From the NCBI GenBank assembly GCA_019261985.1, contig JAFAQY010000101.1, positions 1 through 36,864 of the forward strand: a DNA stretch of 36,864 bases. Direction: 5' to 3'. A program made the position numbers and the translations under genes. How positions within the stretch are numbered: position 1 is the stretch's first letter; each line of letters opens with the position of its first letter. Of the stretch, positions 1-8,478 are shown piece by piece. The notes under the pieces are model-generated. The model was not told the DNA's origin. It was given only the letters and a program-made list of their open reading frames with translations, and made no database searches. Source of the stretch: Bryobacterales bacterium (lineage in GTDB: Bacteria > Acidobacteriota > Terriglobia > Bryobacterales > Bryobacteraceae).

Positions 1-1026
1 TTTCTCGGCGCGCAGGCGCACAACTTGAAGGGAATCGATGTTGCAATCCCGCTGAACCTTATGGTCGCGATTACGGGAGTCTCGGGTTCCGGGAAATCGA
101 CGCTCGTGCACGATGTCATTTATCAATCGTTGCAGAAGCGCATGGACAGGCAGATGACTTTGGATGCGCCAGCCGAGGAGTGGGGCGCGGCGCCGGAGAA
201 GCAGACGTGCCGCAAGGTGGATAATGCGGGATTGCTCACCCAGGTTGTGCTCGTAGATCAATCGCCGATCGGCCGCACGCCGCGCTCTAACCCGGTGACG
301 TATATCAAAGCATTCGACTTGATCCGCGAGTTGTTCGCGTCCACGCCCGAAGCCGACGGCCGCGGCTACAGCGCGGGTCACTTTTCGTTCAACATCCCAG
401 GGGGCCGATGCGAAACGTGCCAGGGCGACGGCACCGTGACTGTGGAGATGCAGTTCCTCGCGGATGTCGAGTTAATCTGCGACGATTGCAAAGGCACCCG
501 CTATAAGCCCGGCATCTTGGAGGTTCTCTACAAGGGCCTGAATATCCATGAAGCGCTGCAATTGACGGTGAAGGAGTCGCTTTCGTTCTTCTCCTCGACT
601 CCACGCCTTGTCGATCGTTTGCGGGTGCTGAACGATGTCGGGCTCGGATACTTGCGCCTGGGCCAATCGGCGACCACACTCTCTGGCGGCGAGGCGCAAC
701 GCGTGAAATTGGCCGCGCACCTGGCGCAGGCGACGAGCCAAGGAACGCTGTACATTTTCGATGAGCCTACTACCGGTTTGCATTTCGACGATATCGCCAA
801 ATTGCTCGACGCGTTCGACCGGCTTCTAAGATCGGGGGGCAGCATCCTGATCATCGAGCACAACCTCGAAGTGATCCGCCGCGCTGATTGGGTCATCGAT
901 CTTGGCCCGGAGGGCGGGGAAGCCGGGGGCCGAATTGTGGCCGAGGGTACGCCGGAACACATTGCTACCGTGGAGGGATCATATACAGGAAAGTATCTCC
1001 GCGCTGCAGAGATTGGAAACCGGTGA
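1..1026 (+). CDS. uvrA: Excinuclease ABC subunit A, C-terminal part (5' end outside window)
   Basis: This is the C-terminal half of a UvrA ATPase, the damage-recognition subunit of nucleotide excision repair. The frame is open from base 1, beginning FLGAQAHNLKGI, so the TTG at 25 is not a real start. Visible are the second Walker A (GVSGSGKST), the second zinc-binding module with two CxxC pairs (CETC and CDDC), the ABC signature LSGGEAQR, and a Walker B region ending FDEPTTGLH with a downstream H-loop (IIEHN). The gene ends with TGA at 1024-1026. A complete second uvrA lies at 23033-25987, so the organism carries two copies within 26 kb. The two proteins differ in sequence and are paralogues, not a recent duplication. 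Which one is the housekeeping copy cannot be told from this fragment. Confidence 0.95.
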   Translation, partial: FLGAQAHNLKGIDVAIPLNLMVAITGVSGSGKSTLVHDVIYQSLQKRMDRQMTLDAPAEEWGAAPEKQTCRKVDNAGLLTQVVLVDQSPIGRTPRSNPVTYIKAFDLIRELFASTPEADGRGYSAGHFSFNIPGGRCETCQGDGTVTVEMQFLADVELICDDCKGTRYKPGILEVLYKGLNIHEALQLTVKESLSFFSSTPRLVDRLRVLNDVGLGYLRLGQSATTLSGGEAQRVKLAAHLAQATSQGTLYIFDEPTTGLHFDDIAKLLDAFDRLLRSGGSILIIEHNLEVIRRADWVIDLGPEGGEAGGRIVAEGTPEHIATVEGSYTGKYLRAAEIGNR

Positions 1027-1044
1027 CAATGAATTCGGTGATAT

Positions 1045-1326
1045 ATGACAAATAAAGTCAGTGTGGTGATCGAGCAGGACGAACACGGCTGCTATGCCTG
1101 GTGCCCGGAGCTGAAAGGCTGCCAATCACAGGGAAAAACAATCGAAGAGGCTTTGGAAAATATTCGAGAGGCTATCGAACTCTACCTGGAGACTTTGTCC
1201 GACGAGGAGAGATTAGCTGCCTTTAGTAAGGAGAGACCCTTACTACCGCAGTCGAGGTGCATGCCTACCACACTACACCCGAAGATCGTGAAGCAAGTCC
1301 TCGAAGCTATCGAAGAAACGCGATAG
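1045..1326 (+). pseudogene. Decayed hicB-hicA toxin-antitoxin remnant
   Basis: The open frame encodes 93 residues. Residues 1-63 are a clear HicB-like antitoxin (VVIEQDEHGCYAWCPELKGC, then TIEEALENIREAIELYL and LSDEER). HicB proteins of this type usually end with a segment like 'EVLTTAVEV'. That segment (TLTTAVEVHA) is present, but in another frame starting at 1236, so a frameshift lies near 1231-1236. The open frame therefore runs instead into MPTTLHPKIVKQVLEAIEE from the ATG at 1261, which resembles the N-terminus of a HicA toxin, and stops at 1326. No catalytic HicA part remains before the convergent peptidase gene at 1335. I infer a hicB frameshift plus hicA truncation. The alternative is a lone HicB-like protein with an unusual tail. 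Confidence 0.7.
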
Positions 1327-1334
1327 TTTTTCCC

Positions 1335-3440
1335 TCACTTCACCCCAAGCTGATCGAATAAAAACGCCGTTACATCCGCCTGCTGCGCGATGCGCTCGCT
1401 CAGCGCCGTGCCGATGCCGTGACCCGCCGCATCTGTCGTGCGGAGCAGAACAGGACGTTTGGTCCCGCTCGCCTGCAATCGCGCCGTCATTTTCCGGGAA
1501 TGGGATGGGTCGACGCGCGGATCGTTCGCGCCGGTGAGGAAAAGCACCGCCGGGTACTGCACCCCTTCTTTCACGTGATGATAAGGGGAGTACGCGTACA
1601 ATGCACGGAATTGGTCCGCTTCTTTCACCGTGCCGAATTCCGTGACGTTGAAGGCGCCGTTCGGTTGCAGTTCCACTCGCAGCATGTCGTAGATCCCGAC
1701 GTGCGAAACGACGGCGCGGAAAAGATCGGGGTGCTGGGTGAGCGCAGCGCCCATCAGCAGGCCGCCGTTGCTGCCGCCCTCGATTGCGAACCGCGACGAG
1801 TTTGTATATCGGTGATCGATTAGCCATTGCGCGGCTGCCGCAAAATCGTCGAAAACGTTCTGCTTTTTCGTCAGCATGCCGGCGCGGTGCCATTCCTCCC
1901 CATATTCGCCGCCACCGCGCAGATTCGCATAAACGTACACTATGCCGCGATCGAGCAGCGGCCGCAGCGCCAGGTTATACGACGGTTCCAGGTTGACCCC
2001 ATAGCCGCCGTAGCCGTACAGCACTGTAGGGTTATTGCCGTCCAGCTTTGTTCCTTTACGCCGGATGATGTTCAACGGAACCTTAGTTCCGTCCTTCGAG
2101 GTCGCAAACTCGCGCACCACCTCGCAGTCGCTGAAGTCCGCTGCGCCTTTCTCGACGAGCGCCGTCGGGGTCAGCTTGTCCGCGGCTCCATCGAAGCGAA
2201 ACCAGGCGGGCGGGGTCAAGTATGTAGCGGTGTTAACAAGAATCTCATCGCCCTTCGTCCGCAGCACTTCGCGCACCGACGAGATCGGCTGCAGCGGAAC
2301 TGTACCTTGCGCGGCGCCGTTCAGTGCAAATACGCGAATGTCGGACGGACCGCCCGCCTGATCGGCAACATACAACCGGGTCGCCGCCGGAATCACGCTC
2401 TTGATCGCCCCCTCGGCTTCAGGAACCACGGTCTGAGCATTCGCCAGCGCTGGCCGGTTCAGCGGAACCCGGATGATTTTGCCCATGGGCGCGTTTTGGC
2501 GTGAGAGCAAATACAAATTGCCGTCCAGGCCGAATGCAGCCTCGGGAATCTGATCGGCCAGGCGCGTTACTTGCACCCAGTCCCCCGTCGGACCGTGCAG
2601 GTAAAAGGCGAAGTCGCCACCGTCGCCATTGGCCATGCGCGCGAGCACGTATTTACCGTCCTCGGAAGTGTTCAGCATGATCTCGGCGATCCGGGGAAAA
2701 TCCTTGCCCAGCGAATACGTGTCCTGCTCCGGCTTCGTGCCGAGCTTGTGAAAATAAACCTGCTGGTAAAAGTCGAGATCGGCGGCTGGCCGCTCACCGG
2801 TGTGCGGATAGCGCGTGTAGTAAAAGCCCGAAGCATCCGCATTCCATGCGAGGCTTCCTCCGGCCGTGCCTCCGTTCACGCGCGGGATTACCTCGGCAAG
2901 CTGCTTCCCGCTCGCGACGTCGTAAACGTAAACGTCGCCGCTTTCGCTTCCGCCTTTGGACATCGAGACAGCCACCAGCCGCCCATCCACCGAAGGCACA
3001 TAGAAGTCGATCTCTGTGCCGCCTTTGGCGTCGATCTGATTGGGATCGACGATCACGCGTTCCGATGCCGGGTCATCCGCGGATTTCAACGTTACCAGCA
3101 TCGGCTGTTCTTTCGGAGGCTGCGTCTTCATCGCGAACAATAGGCCCCGCCGGTATTCCAGCGCGCTATAGCGCGGCGACTGCTGCGAGAACAATTTCTT
3201 GAGCTCGTCGTAAGTCTTGGCCCGCTGCGGCAGCGCGTCCAGATATTGGCGCGCCGTTCTATTCTGCGCATCACTCCACGCCTTCACCGCGGGATCGGAC
3301 GCGTTTTCAAGCCAGCGGTAATCGTCGGTTACCGTTGTGCCGTGATACGTATCCGTCACCGGCTTCTTGGGTGTGGCGGGAGGCTGAGCAAATATGGTAG
3401 ACAACGCCACGGTGGGGAGAACAAATTTTCCGATGTGCAC
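1335..3440 (-). CDS. Secreted prolyl oligopeptidase (peptidase family S9A)
   Basis: This 701-residue serine peptidase should cleave short peptides after proline. It begins with a GTG codon and an N-terminal stretch that reads as a signal peptide (FVLPTVALSTIFAQ), so it is probably exported to the periplasm. Residues ~25-430 form the beta-propeller gate and the C-terminal ~270 residues the alpha/beta hydrolase domain. The catalytic triad is visible as Ser557 in GGSNGG, Asp640 in ANDPRV and His674 in AAGHG, close to the porcine enzyme (554/641/680). Arg642 matches the substrate-binding arginine. Length is normal for the family. It stands alone, converging on the hic remnant. No clear ribosome binding site precedes the GTG, so the start is less certain than the family call. 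Confidence 0.93.
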   Translation of the reverse strand: MHIGKFVLPTVALSTIFAQPPATPKKPVTDTYHGTTVTDDYRWLENASDPAVKAWSDAQNRTARQYLDALPQRAKTYDELKKLFSQQSPRYSALEYRRGLLFAMKTQPPKEQPMLVTLKSADDPASERVIVDPNQIDAKGGTEIDFYVPSVDGRLVAVSMSKGGSESGDVYVYDVASGKQLAEVIPRVNGGTAGGSLAWNADASGFYYTRYPHTGERPAADLDFYQQVYFHKLGTKPEQDTYSLGKDFPRIAEIMLNTSEDGKYVLARMANGDGGDFAFYLHGPTGDWVQVTRLADQIPEAAFGLDGNLYLLSRQNAPMGKIIRVPLNRPALANAQTVVPEAEGAIKSVIPAATRLYVADQAGGPSDIRVFALNGAAQGTVPLQPISSVREVLRTKGDEILVNTATYLTPPAWFRFDGAADKLTPTALVEKGAADFSDCEVVREFATSKDGTKVPLNIIRRKGTKLDGNNPTVLYGYGGYGVNLEPSYNLALRPLLDRGIVYVYANLRGGGEYGEEWHRAGMLTKKQNVFDDFAAAAQWLIDHRYTNSSRFAIEGGSNGGLLMGAALTQHPDLFRAVVSHVGIYDMLRVELQPNGAFNVTEFGTVKEADQFRALYAYSPYHHVKEGVQYPAVLFLTGANDPRVDPSHSRKMTARLQASGTKRPVLLRTTDAAGHGIGTALSERIAQQADVTAFLFDQLGVK

Positions 3441-3532
3441 TGCGCTTTCAGTGTAGCGCCTGCGCCGCTGTCCTAAGTTTTAAGAGGCGGCTACGGCCCA
3501 TTTTTCTTCTGCACGGCTCAACCTCGGAACAG

Positions 3533-4177
3533 TCAACTCACGCCCGGATTTCTCCGGCGAATCGATGCGTATAGTCTCTCGAAGGTGTAGTGCATTAGTG
3601 CGTCTTGTTGAGCGGTCTCGGGTAGCTGTCCGTCAATGAACAGCATGGCAGCGCCGTGGAAGAGCGCCCACACGAAGCGCGCCATCAGCACCGGATCGTC
3701 TTGAAGTATGTCGCCGGCGTTCTGCTGCTCGACCAGCGCATCGACCAACACCTGGAAGGCAGCCTTGGCCTCGGCAATGAATTGGTCGTTTTTTGCGGCC
3801 GATTCGATGAATCCGCCGAACATCACGCGGTAGTGGGATGCATGCGCGACCGCGAACTGGACGTAGGCCTTGCCCATGGCTTGAAAGCCGGTGCGTCCAC
3901 GCCCATTCCGGTTCCAGGCATCGGCGAGGGCTTGCCGAAGCGTACGGAACCCTTCCTTTCCTACGGCCGCCAGCAAGGACTGCTTGTCCGCAAAATGCCG
4001 GTAGAGCGCGCTCCGGGAAACGCCCAAACGCTCGCCAACGATCCTAAGCGTCAGATGCTCGACGCCGTGCGTTTGGATCGTGCGTAACGCTTCATCGAGG
4101 AGCGCGTGGCGCAAGTCGCCGTGGTGGTAAGGCTTGGCGGGCTTCTTCCCCACTCGCGAATTGGTCGAACGAGCCAT
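3533..4177 (-). CDS. TetR/AcrR family transcriptional regulator
   Basis: A 214-residue one-component repressor. The N-terminal helix-turn-helix is typical (ALLDEALRTIQTHGVEHLTLRIVGERLGVSRSALYRHFADK in pieces over residues ~25-68), followed by a ligand-binding domain that resembles the TetR_C_33/WHG type (FAVAHASHYRVMFGG). The ATG at 4177 (MARSTN) is preferred. A TTG 18 bases further upstream would add six residues. It is divergent from the DoxX-like operon starting at 4267. The 89-base gap holds two inverted repeats of the same design, so it most likely represses that operon and perhaps itself. The inducer is unknown; the neighbouring short-chain dehydrogenase suggests a small organic molecule. 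Confidence 0.92.
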   Translation of the reverse strand: MARSTNSRVGKKPAKPYHHGDLRHALLDEALRTIQTHGVEHLTLRIVGERLGVSRSALYRHFADKQSLLAAVGKEGFRTLRQALADAWNRNGRGRTGFQAMGKAYVQFAVAHASHYRVMFGGFIESAAKNDQFIAEAKAAFQVLVDALVEQQNAGDILQDDPVLMARFVWALFHGAAMLFIDGQLPETAQQDALMHYTFERLYASIRRRNPGVS

Positions 4178-4199
4178 TACCAAAAATTCTAGCAATTAG

Positions 4200-4249
4200 T
4201 GTTGACAGCGTCAACATTGAATGTTAAATTGATGTTGACGATGTTTACA
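4200..4249 (+). promoter_or_regulatory. Promoter with twin inverted-repeat operators (TetR/doxX intergenic)
   Basis: Operator 1 at 4200-4216 is a perfect inverted repeat with 7-base arms and a 3-base centre (TGTTGACAGCGTCAACA). Operator 2 at 4233-4249 has the same 7-3-7 design with two mismatches (TGTTGACGATGTTTACA). Their centres are 33 bases apart, about three helical turns. A third perfect repeat, AACATT-G-AATGTT, lies between them at 4213-4225. A promoter for the rightward operon overlaps: TTGACA at 4202-4207, a 17-base spacer, and TAAATT at 4225-4230. A repressor on either box would block it. The divergent TetR protein is the obvious candidate (inference). Confidence 0.75.
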
Positions 4250-4266
4250 TTGAGGGAGAGGAACCC

Positions 4267-4725
4267 ATGATTCCATTCATCGTTCTGATAATCGCGACAC
4301 TGCTGTTGAGGGGCACCGGCGCCGCAGGTGTGGGCCAGTTTAACAATTGGATCTGGTGCCTCCGGGGAGGGCTGGCAGCGATGTTCTTGTTTACGGCATC
4401 TGCTCATTGGGGAAAGCGGAGGGCCGATCTGATCGCGATGGTGCCGCGTGCCTTTCCGCGTCCTGATCTCATCGTGAGCGCCACAGGCGTGTTCGAAATA
4501 CTTGGGGCGGCCGGACTGTTGATCCCGGCGATTGCATCCATGTCCGCGGCGTGCCTGGCGATGCTGTTGATCGCGCTGTTCCCCGCGAACGTGCGCGCCG
4601 CTCGCGAACGCCTGACGATTGGCGGCAGGGCAGCGACGGCCTTGCCACTGAGGACGCTGCTGCAGGTGGTGTTCCTTGCCGCGGTGCTCGTGGCGGGATT
4701 CCCTGGCATCTTTGGAGTTCGATAG
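4267..4725 (+). CDS. DoxX-like integral membrane protein
   Basis: A 152-residue membrane protein with about four hydrophobic segments. The motif region FTASAHWGKRRADLIAMVPRAFPRPDLIVSATGVFEILGAAGLL (positions ~38-81, quoted in part: HWGKRRADLIAM, TGVFEILGAAGL) is characteristic of the DoxX/DoxX-like superfamily, small inner-membrane proteins often linked to oxidative or thiol stress. The precise substrate is unknown. It is preceded by a purine-rich ribosome binding site (GGGAGAGG) and is the first gene of a three-gene operon under the twin operators at 4200-4249. Its stop codon overlaps the ribosome binding site of the next gene. Confidence 0.8.
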   Translation: MIPFIVLIIATLLLRGTGAAGVGQFNNWIWCLRGGLAAMFLFTASAHWGKRRADLIAMVPRAFPRPDLIVSATGVFEILGAAGLLIPAIASMSAACLAMLLIALFPANVRAARERLTIGGRAATALPLRTLLQVVFLAAVLVAGFPGIFGVR

Positions 4726-4736
4726 GAGGAACGACT

Positions 4737-5147
4737 ATGACCAATGCAACGAAACTGATCGCCGGCTGCCTGCTGATCGCGATAACCACCATTGAGTACG
4801 GCGGCACATTTCTTCTCAGTATCCTTTCGGGCAAGTATGCCGAATTCACCGAGTTTCAGCGCTCGATGTTCCGGGCCGGGCACGCGCACGCAGGCGTGCT
4901 CACGGTTCTCGCGCTTGTTGCACTGTTATTCACAGACCAGGCAACCTTGTCCACGCCAATGGGATGGGCGGTGAGGATCGGATTCGCGGCGGCTCCTGTC
5001 CTGGTGGGTGCCGGGTTTTTCGGCGCGGCAATAGGTAACGGCAGGACCCAACCTGGCGGACTCGTCGCGCTGCTGTGGATCGGGGTGTTTGTGCTGGGCG
5101 GCAGTTTGATCGTCCTCGGAATCCACCTGCTTCAGGCGCGGGGGTAA
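4737..5147 (+). CDS. Small four-helix membrane protein, unknown function
   Basis: A 136-residue protein with four predicted membrane segments. The frame is open further upstream, but the ATG at 4737 follows a perfect AGGAGG at 4724-4729, only 11 bases after the DoxX-like gene, and fixes the start. A conserved-looking stretch, FQRSMFRAGHAHAGVLTV, contains two histidines facing the first or second membrane helix. I do not recognise a named family. Co-transcription with a DoxX-like protein and a dehydrogenase under a TetR regulator suggests a role in a membrane-linked redox or detoxification response (inference). Confidence 0.8.
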   Translation: MTNATKLIAGCLLIAITTIEYGGTFLLSILSGKYAEFTEFQRSMFRAGHAHAGVLTVLALVALLFTDQATLSTPMGWAVRIGFAAAPVLVGAGFFGAAIGNGRTQPGGLVALLWIGVFVLGGSLIVLGIHLLQARG

Positions 5148-5152
5148 GCGAT

Positions 5153-5977
5153 ATGACGACGAATAACAAAAATCACGGCGTTGTTTTGATCACGGGAGCT
5201 TCGTCAGGCATCGGGCGCGAACTGGCGCTGGAGTTCGCCGCACGCGCGGAGACGCTGGTGTTGGTGGCCCGGAGACTGGATCGGCTTGAGAGGCTGCGAG
5301 AGGAACTGCTAAGACGGTATCCGGGATTGGAGGTTGCCGTATTGGCGGCGGATTTATCAGACGAGCATGAGGCCGAGAGGCTGCTCGCGAAAGTATCCGA
5401 GCAGGCCGGCGCGGTGGATGTGCTGGTAAACAATGCGGGATTGGGTGATTCGGTGTTGTTCGATCGCGCGGAGTGGACGCGGACCCGGCAAATCCTGCGC
5501 ACTAACATACTTGCCGTGGCCCAGCTTACGTCGGCATTGGTGCCCCGCATGGTGGAGCGCCGCCGCGGCGGAGTGCTTAACATCGGGTCGGGCGCCGGCC
5601 TGACGGTTCTGCCAAACGCGGCTGCGTATGTAGGGAGCAAGCACTTCGTGGCCGGATTCAGCGAAGCTCTGCGTGCTGACCTTTCAGGCACCGGCGTCAC
5701 GGTGACCGAAGTATGCCCAGGGCCGGTAGAGAGCGAATTCGATCAGGTGTCCGGCTCTCCGGGAGGAATGATCGGGGCGCCCCCGCAATTCTTCCGGATC
5801 TCTGCCGCACAGTGCGCGCGAGAAGCGCTGGCCGGATTCGAGCGCGGAGAGGCCCGAGTCTTTCCAGGCCGGGCCTTTCGGTTTGTTATGAGGGTGCTGC
5901 CCCTGCTGCCGTTGTGGTTGCGACGCAAGCAGGCGGCCCACACGGCCGCCCGGCTGCGAGGGACGCTTAACGGATGA
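5153..5977 (+). CDS. Short-chain dehydrogenase/reductase (classical SDR)
   Basis: A 274-residue NAD(P)-dependent oxidoreductase of the classical SDR family. The cofactor motif TGASSGIG is at residues 14-21, NNAG at 93-96, and the catalytic Ser146, Tyr159 and Lys163 (YVGSK) have standard spacing. Arg40-Arg41 after the second strand (LVARR) favours NADP over NAD. The end (FVMRVLPLLPLWLRRKQ) is hydrophobic and may touch the membrane. Start ATG at 5153, five bases after the previous stop, makes this the third gene of the TetR-controlled operon. The substrate cannot be predicted. Confidence 0.93.
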   Translation: MTTNNKNHGVVLITGASSGIGRELALEFAARAETLVLVARRLDRLERLREELLRRYPGLEVAVLAADLSDEHEAERLLAKVSEQAGAVDVLVNNAGLGDSVLFDRAEWTRTRQILRTNILAVAQLTSALVPRMVERRRGGVLNIGSGAGLTVLPNAAAYVGSKHFVAGFSEALRADLSGTGVTVTEVCPGPVESEFDQVSGSPGGMIGAPPQFFRISAAQCAREALAGFERGEARVFPGRAFRFVMRVLPLLPLWLRRKQAAHTAARLRGTLNG

Positions 5978-6099
5978 TGTGTCGCCATCCGGCGGAATGA
6001 CAGCGGAAACCGCCCGGCTACCGCGATCCGTCGGGCTTTTCCCAGCAGTTGCAGGCAGCTTGCCCGGCGTTACCATCCGGACGCGGCGATGCGCCTCGA

Positions 6100-6165
6100 A
6101 GGTCGGTATAATCTAAGACCACTTCGGTCCGATATTGGCGTATACTGGATATGAACTTAGCTTAG
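6100..6165 (+). promoter_or_regulatory. Possible feo promoter with DtxR-like half site
   Basis: The gap between the dehydrogenase and feoA (5978-6254) contains a perfect TATAAT at 6107-6112, but no convincing -35 element at the right distance. About 45 bases downstream, around 6156-6165, TTAGCTTAGG matches nine of ten bases of one half of the DtxR/IdeR-type iron operator; the second half is poor. Iron control of feoAB would be expected, so this is a weak but sensible candidate. No other feature was seen in the gap. Confidence 0.3.
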
Positions 6166-6254
6166 GGGCTGGATCGGACACTCGGTTGCAACTGGCGTAC
6201 AGGACTAGGATGCCCCAAGGTTTTGAATCTACAGAGACCGAAGTCTATTTTAGG

Positions 6255-6536
6255 ATGGAGATGCAAACGGCTTTCAGAAAGCGGGCGGGGACCAAACAAA
6301 ACCAGGCCGCCCGCAATCTGATGGAGCTGAGGCGAGGCGAACAAGGGGTCCTCGACCGCATCGACCTGCCCGAAGACGATGCCCGGCGGCTGATGGAGCT
6401 GGGCTTCCTCCCGGGGCACACGGTCATTCCGGCGCATTCGGCTCCGGGTGGCGATCCGCGAGTTTTTCGCGTAGACGGCACGGAGATCGCGCTGCGGCGG
6501 GAAACCGCCCGCAAGCTGATTCTGCGCCTGGAGTAG
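6255..6536 (+). CDS. feoA: Ferrous iron transport protein A
   Basis: FeoA is a small SH3-like cytosolic partner of the FeoB iron channel. The conserved core begins at MELRRGEQGVLDRI and runs 71 residues (LMELGFLPGHTV, then ALRRETARKLIL), the usual FeoA size. The core ATG at 6321 has no ribosome binding site. The ATG codons at 6255 and 6261 lie just after a TTTTAGGA stretch and would add about 20 charged residues. The frame is open even further to a TTG at 6135, which is unlikely. The true start is therefore uncertain, between 6255 and 6321. The gene is eight bases from feoB. Confidence 0.85.
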   Translation: MEMQTAFRKRAGTKQNQAARNLMELRRGEQGVLDRIDLPEDDARRLMELGFLPGHTVIPAHSAPGGDPRVFRVDGTEIALRRETARKLILRLE

Positions 6537-6544
6537 GTTCACGA

Positions 6545-8449
6545 ATGAGTGATTGCCACGGTTGCTCCGTCGCCACCGCGACGCTTCCGCCGCCGCCTAT
6601 CACCGCGACCAAGCAGCGGCTGGTGGCGATTATCGGTCCGCCGAATTCCGGGAAATCCACGCTTTTCAACCGCCTTACGGGCCTGCGCCAGAAGGTTGCG
6701 AATTTCCCCGGCGTCACTGTGGAACACCGCATGGGCCGGGCCAAGCTCGACTCAGGCCGCGAAGTTTTTGTCGTCGATCTTCCGGGCGTCTACAGCTTGA
6801 ATCCACGCACCGAAGACGAGCGCGTGACGCACGATGTGCTTCTCGGGGAGATGAAGGGACTGCCGCAGCCCGAGGCGATTCTGCTGATCCTGGATTCGAC
6901 GAATTTGAGCCGGCACCTGGTGCTGGCCGCCCCCGTATTGAGTCTGGGGCTGCCGACGTTGGTTATCCTCAACATGGCCGACGATCTGGCGCGCCGCGGC
7001 GGGGGCGCCAATGTTCAGGAGCTTTCCGAGCAGCTCGGCGCTCCGGTGGCTTTGGTCAGCGCCGCCAAAGGCGAGGGACTGGAAAAAGTCTTTCAGTTCC
7101 TGGATGGCGCCACCGCCATTGCTCACCGCAAGGCTCCGTTGATGGAGCTTCCGGTCATTCAAGACATCCCGAAGTGCCGCGCGTGGGCCGCGAAGGTAGG
7201 GCATCAATCGAAGTACAGGGCGCCGGCGCCCCCCGTTTGGACCAGGCGTTTGGACGCGCTGTTTCTGCATCCAGTGGGCGGCCCGGCGGTTTTTGTGCTG
7301 CTGGTTATCGCTGTCTTTCAAACCATCTTTTCCGCGGGCAAACCTTTGCAAGACTTGCTTCAGCCCGCGATCGATGCATCCGGGAAGTGGGTGGGGTCGT
7401 GGATCGGTAATCAGAGCCTTCACTCGCTGGTAGTGGATGGAATCTGGAGCGGCGTCGGCAACGTGATCGGATTCCTGCCGCAGATTCTGCTGCTATCGCT
7501 GTTTATCGGAATTCTCGAAGATTCCGGCTACCTGGCGCGCGCGGCGCTGATCTCGGACCGTACGATGGCGCGCTTCGGACTGCAAGGTAAGAGTTTCATT
7601 CCGCTACTTTCCGCATACGCGTGCGCGGTCCCGGCCATAATGGCCACGCGGACCATCGAAAATAAGCGCGACCGTATTGCTACGATTTTGATCGCGCCGT
7701 TCATGACGTGTTCAGCCCGGCTGCCGGTTTATACGTTGGTAATCGCCGCATTCATCCCGAGGCGGCCGCTGCTGGGTTCGTTTTTGGGCATGCAGGCGGC
7801 TGCAATGCTCGGGCTATACGTGTTGGGCTTTCTGGCCGCGCTTGCGACGGCGCGTTTGCTGAAGTCGACCATTCTTCGCAGCTCGCGTTCTTCATTCATG
7901 CTGGAGATGCCGCCGTACCGCTGGCCCACGGTTACTTCACTTGGATTGCGGTTGCTGGACCGCTCCAAAGTTTTTCTTGGCCGCGCCGGGACGGTGATTC
8001 TGGCCGTTGCGATCGTTATTTGGGGACTAACGTTCCTTCCGCCGTCCCATGGCGATATCGGCGGGAGCTATGCGGGCCGAATAGGCCATGCGATCGAGCC
8101 GGCGATTCACCCGCTTGGCTTCAACTGGAAAATCGGCATCGGGCTCATCACGTCCCTCGCCGCGCGCGAGACGATCGTGAGCACGCTCGGAACAATCTAC
8201 GGAGTGGAAGGCGAGGGAGGCGAGCACTCTCCTACCCTTCAGCAGGCTCTGCATCAGGATCTCTCGCCGGGAGGCGCTTTCGCGCTACTCGTCTTCTTCG
8301 CGTTCGCGATGCAGTGCATGTCCACCGTGGCTGTCGTGCGGCGCGAGACGGGAGGCTGGAAGTGGCCCGCCGCGCAGTTCGCATATATGACGGGGCTTGC
8401 CTACATGTGCGCATTTCTGGCCAACCGGCTGCTCGCCAGTTGGGGCTAG
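6545..8449 (+). CDS. feoB: Ferrous iron transporter FeoB (GTPase-permease)
   Basis: A 634-residue inner-membrane Fe(II) importer with an N-terminal G-protein domain. G1 GPPNSGKS (31-38), G2 FPGVTVE (54-60), G3 DLPG (78-81), G4 NMAD (143-146) and G5 SAAKGEG (172-178) are intact. The membrane part contains the two Gate regions, including GILEDSGYLARAA and the conserved SAYACAVPAIMATRT segment with its cysteine. It is shorter than the E. coli protein (773 residues), mostly in the linker and C-terminus. A CHGC motif at residues 4-7 may bind metal. It follows feoA by eight bases; no feoC is visible. Start ATG at 6545. Confidence 0.96.
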   Translation: MSDCHGCSVATATLPPPPITATKQRLVAIIGPPNSGKSTLFNRLTGLRQKVANFPGVTVEHRMGRAKLDSGREVFVVDLPGVYSLNPRTEDERVTHDVLLGEMKGLPQPEAILLILDSTNLSRHLVLAAPVLSLGLPTLVILNMADDLARRGGGANVQELSEQLGAPVALVSAAKGEGLEKVFQFLDGATAIAHRKAPLMELPVIQDIPKCRAWAAKVGHQSKYRAPAPPVWTRRLDALFLHPVGGPAVFVLLVIAVFQTIFSAGKPLQDLLQPAIDASGKWVGSWIGNQSLHSLVVDGIWSGVGNVIGFLPQILLLSLFIGILEDSGYLARAALISDRTMARFGLQGKSFIPLLSAYACAVPAIMATRTIENKRDRIATILIAPFMTCSARLPVYTLVIAAFIPRRPLLGSFLGMQAAAMLGLYVLGFLAALATARLLKSTILRSSRSSFMLEMPPYRWPTVTSLGLRLLDRSKVFLGRAGTVILAVAIVIWGLTFLPPSHGDIGGSYAGRIGHAIEPAIHPLGFNWKIGIGLITSLAARETIVSTLGTIYGVEGEGGEHSPTLQQALHQDLSPGGAFALLVFFAFAMQCMSTVAVVRRETGGWKWPAAQFAYMTGLAYMCAFLANRLLASWG

Positions 8450-8478
8450 AAACCGCCCGGCATCGCCATAGGCATCGC

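Noticed and set aside
528-962. Antisense open frames across uvrA (also 389-679 and 472-783)
   Set aside because: They lie fully inside a well-supported coding sequence, have no ribosome binding site and mirror its codon periodicity.
1419-3202. Series of + strand open frames opposite the prolyl oligopeptidase
   Set aside because: The minus-strand gene has an intact catalytic triad and full length; the opposing frames show arginine-rich, low-complexity shadow composition.
4551-4736. 62-residue N-terminal extension of the membrane protein at 4737
   Set aside because: It lies within the DoxX-like gene in another frame, and the AGGAGG at 4724-4729 points to the ATG at 4737.
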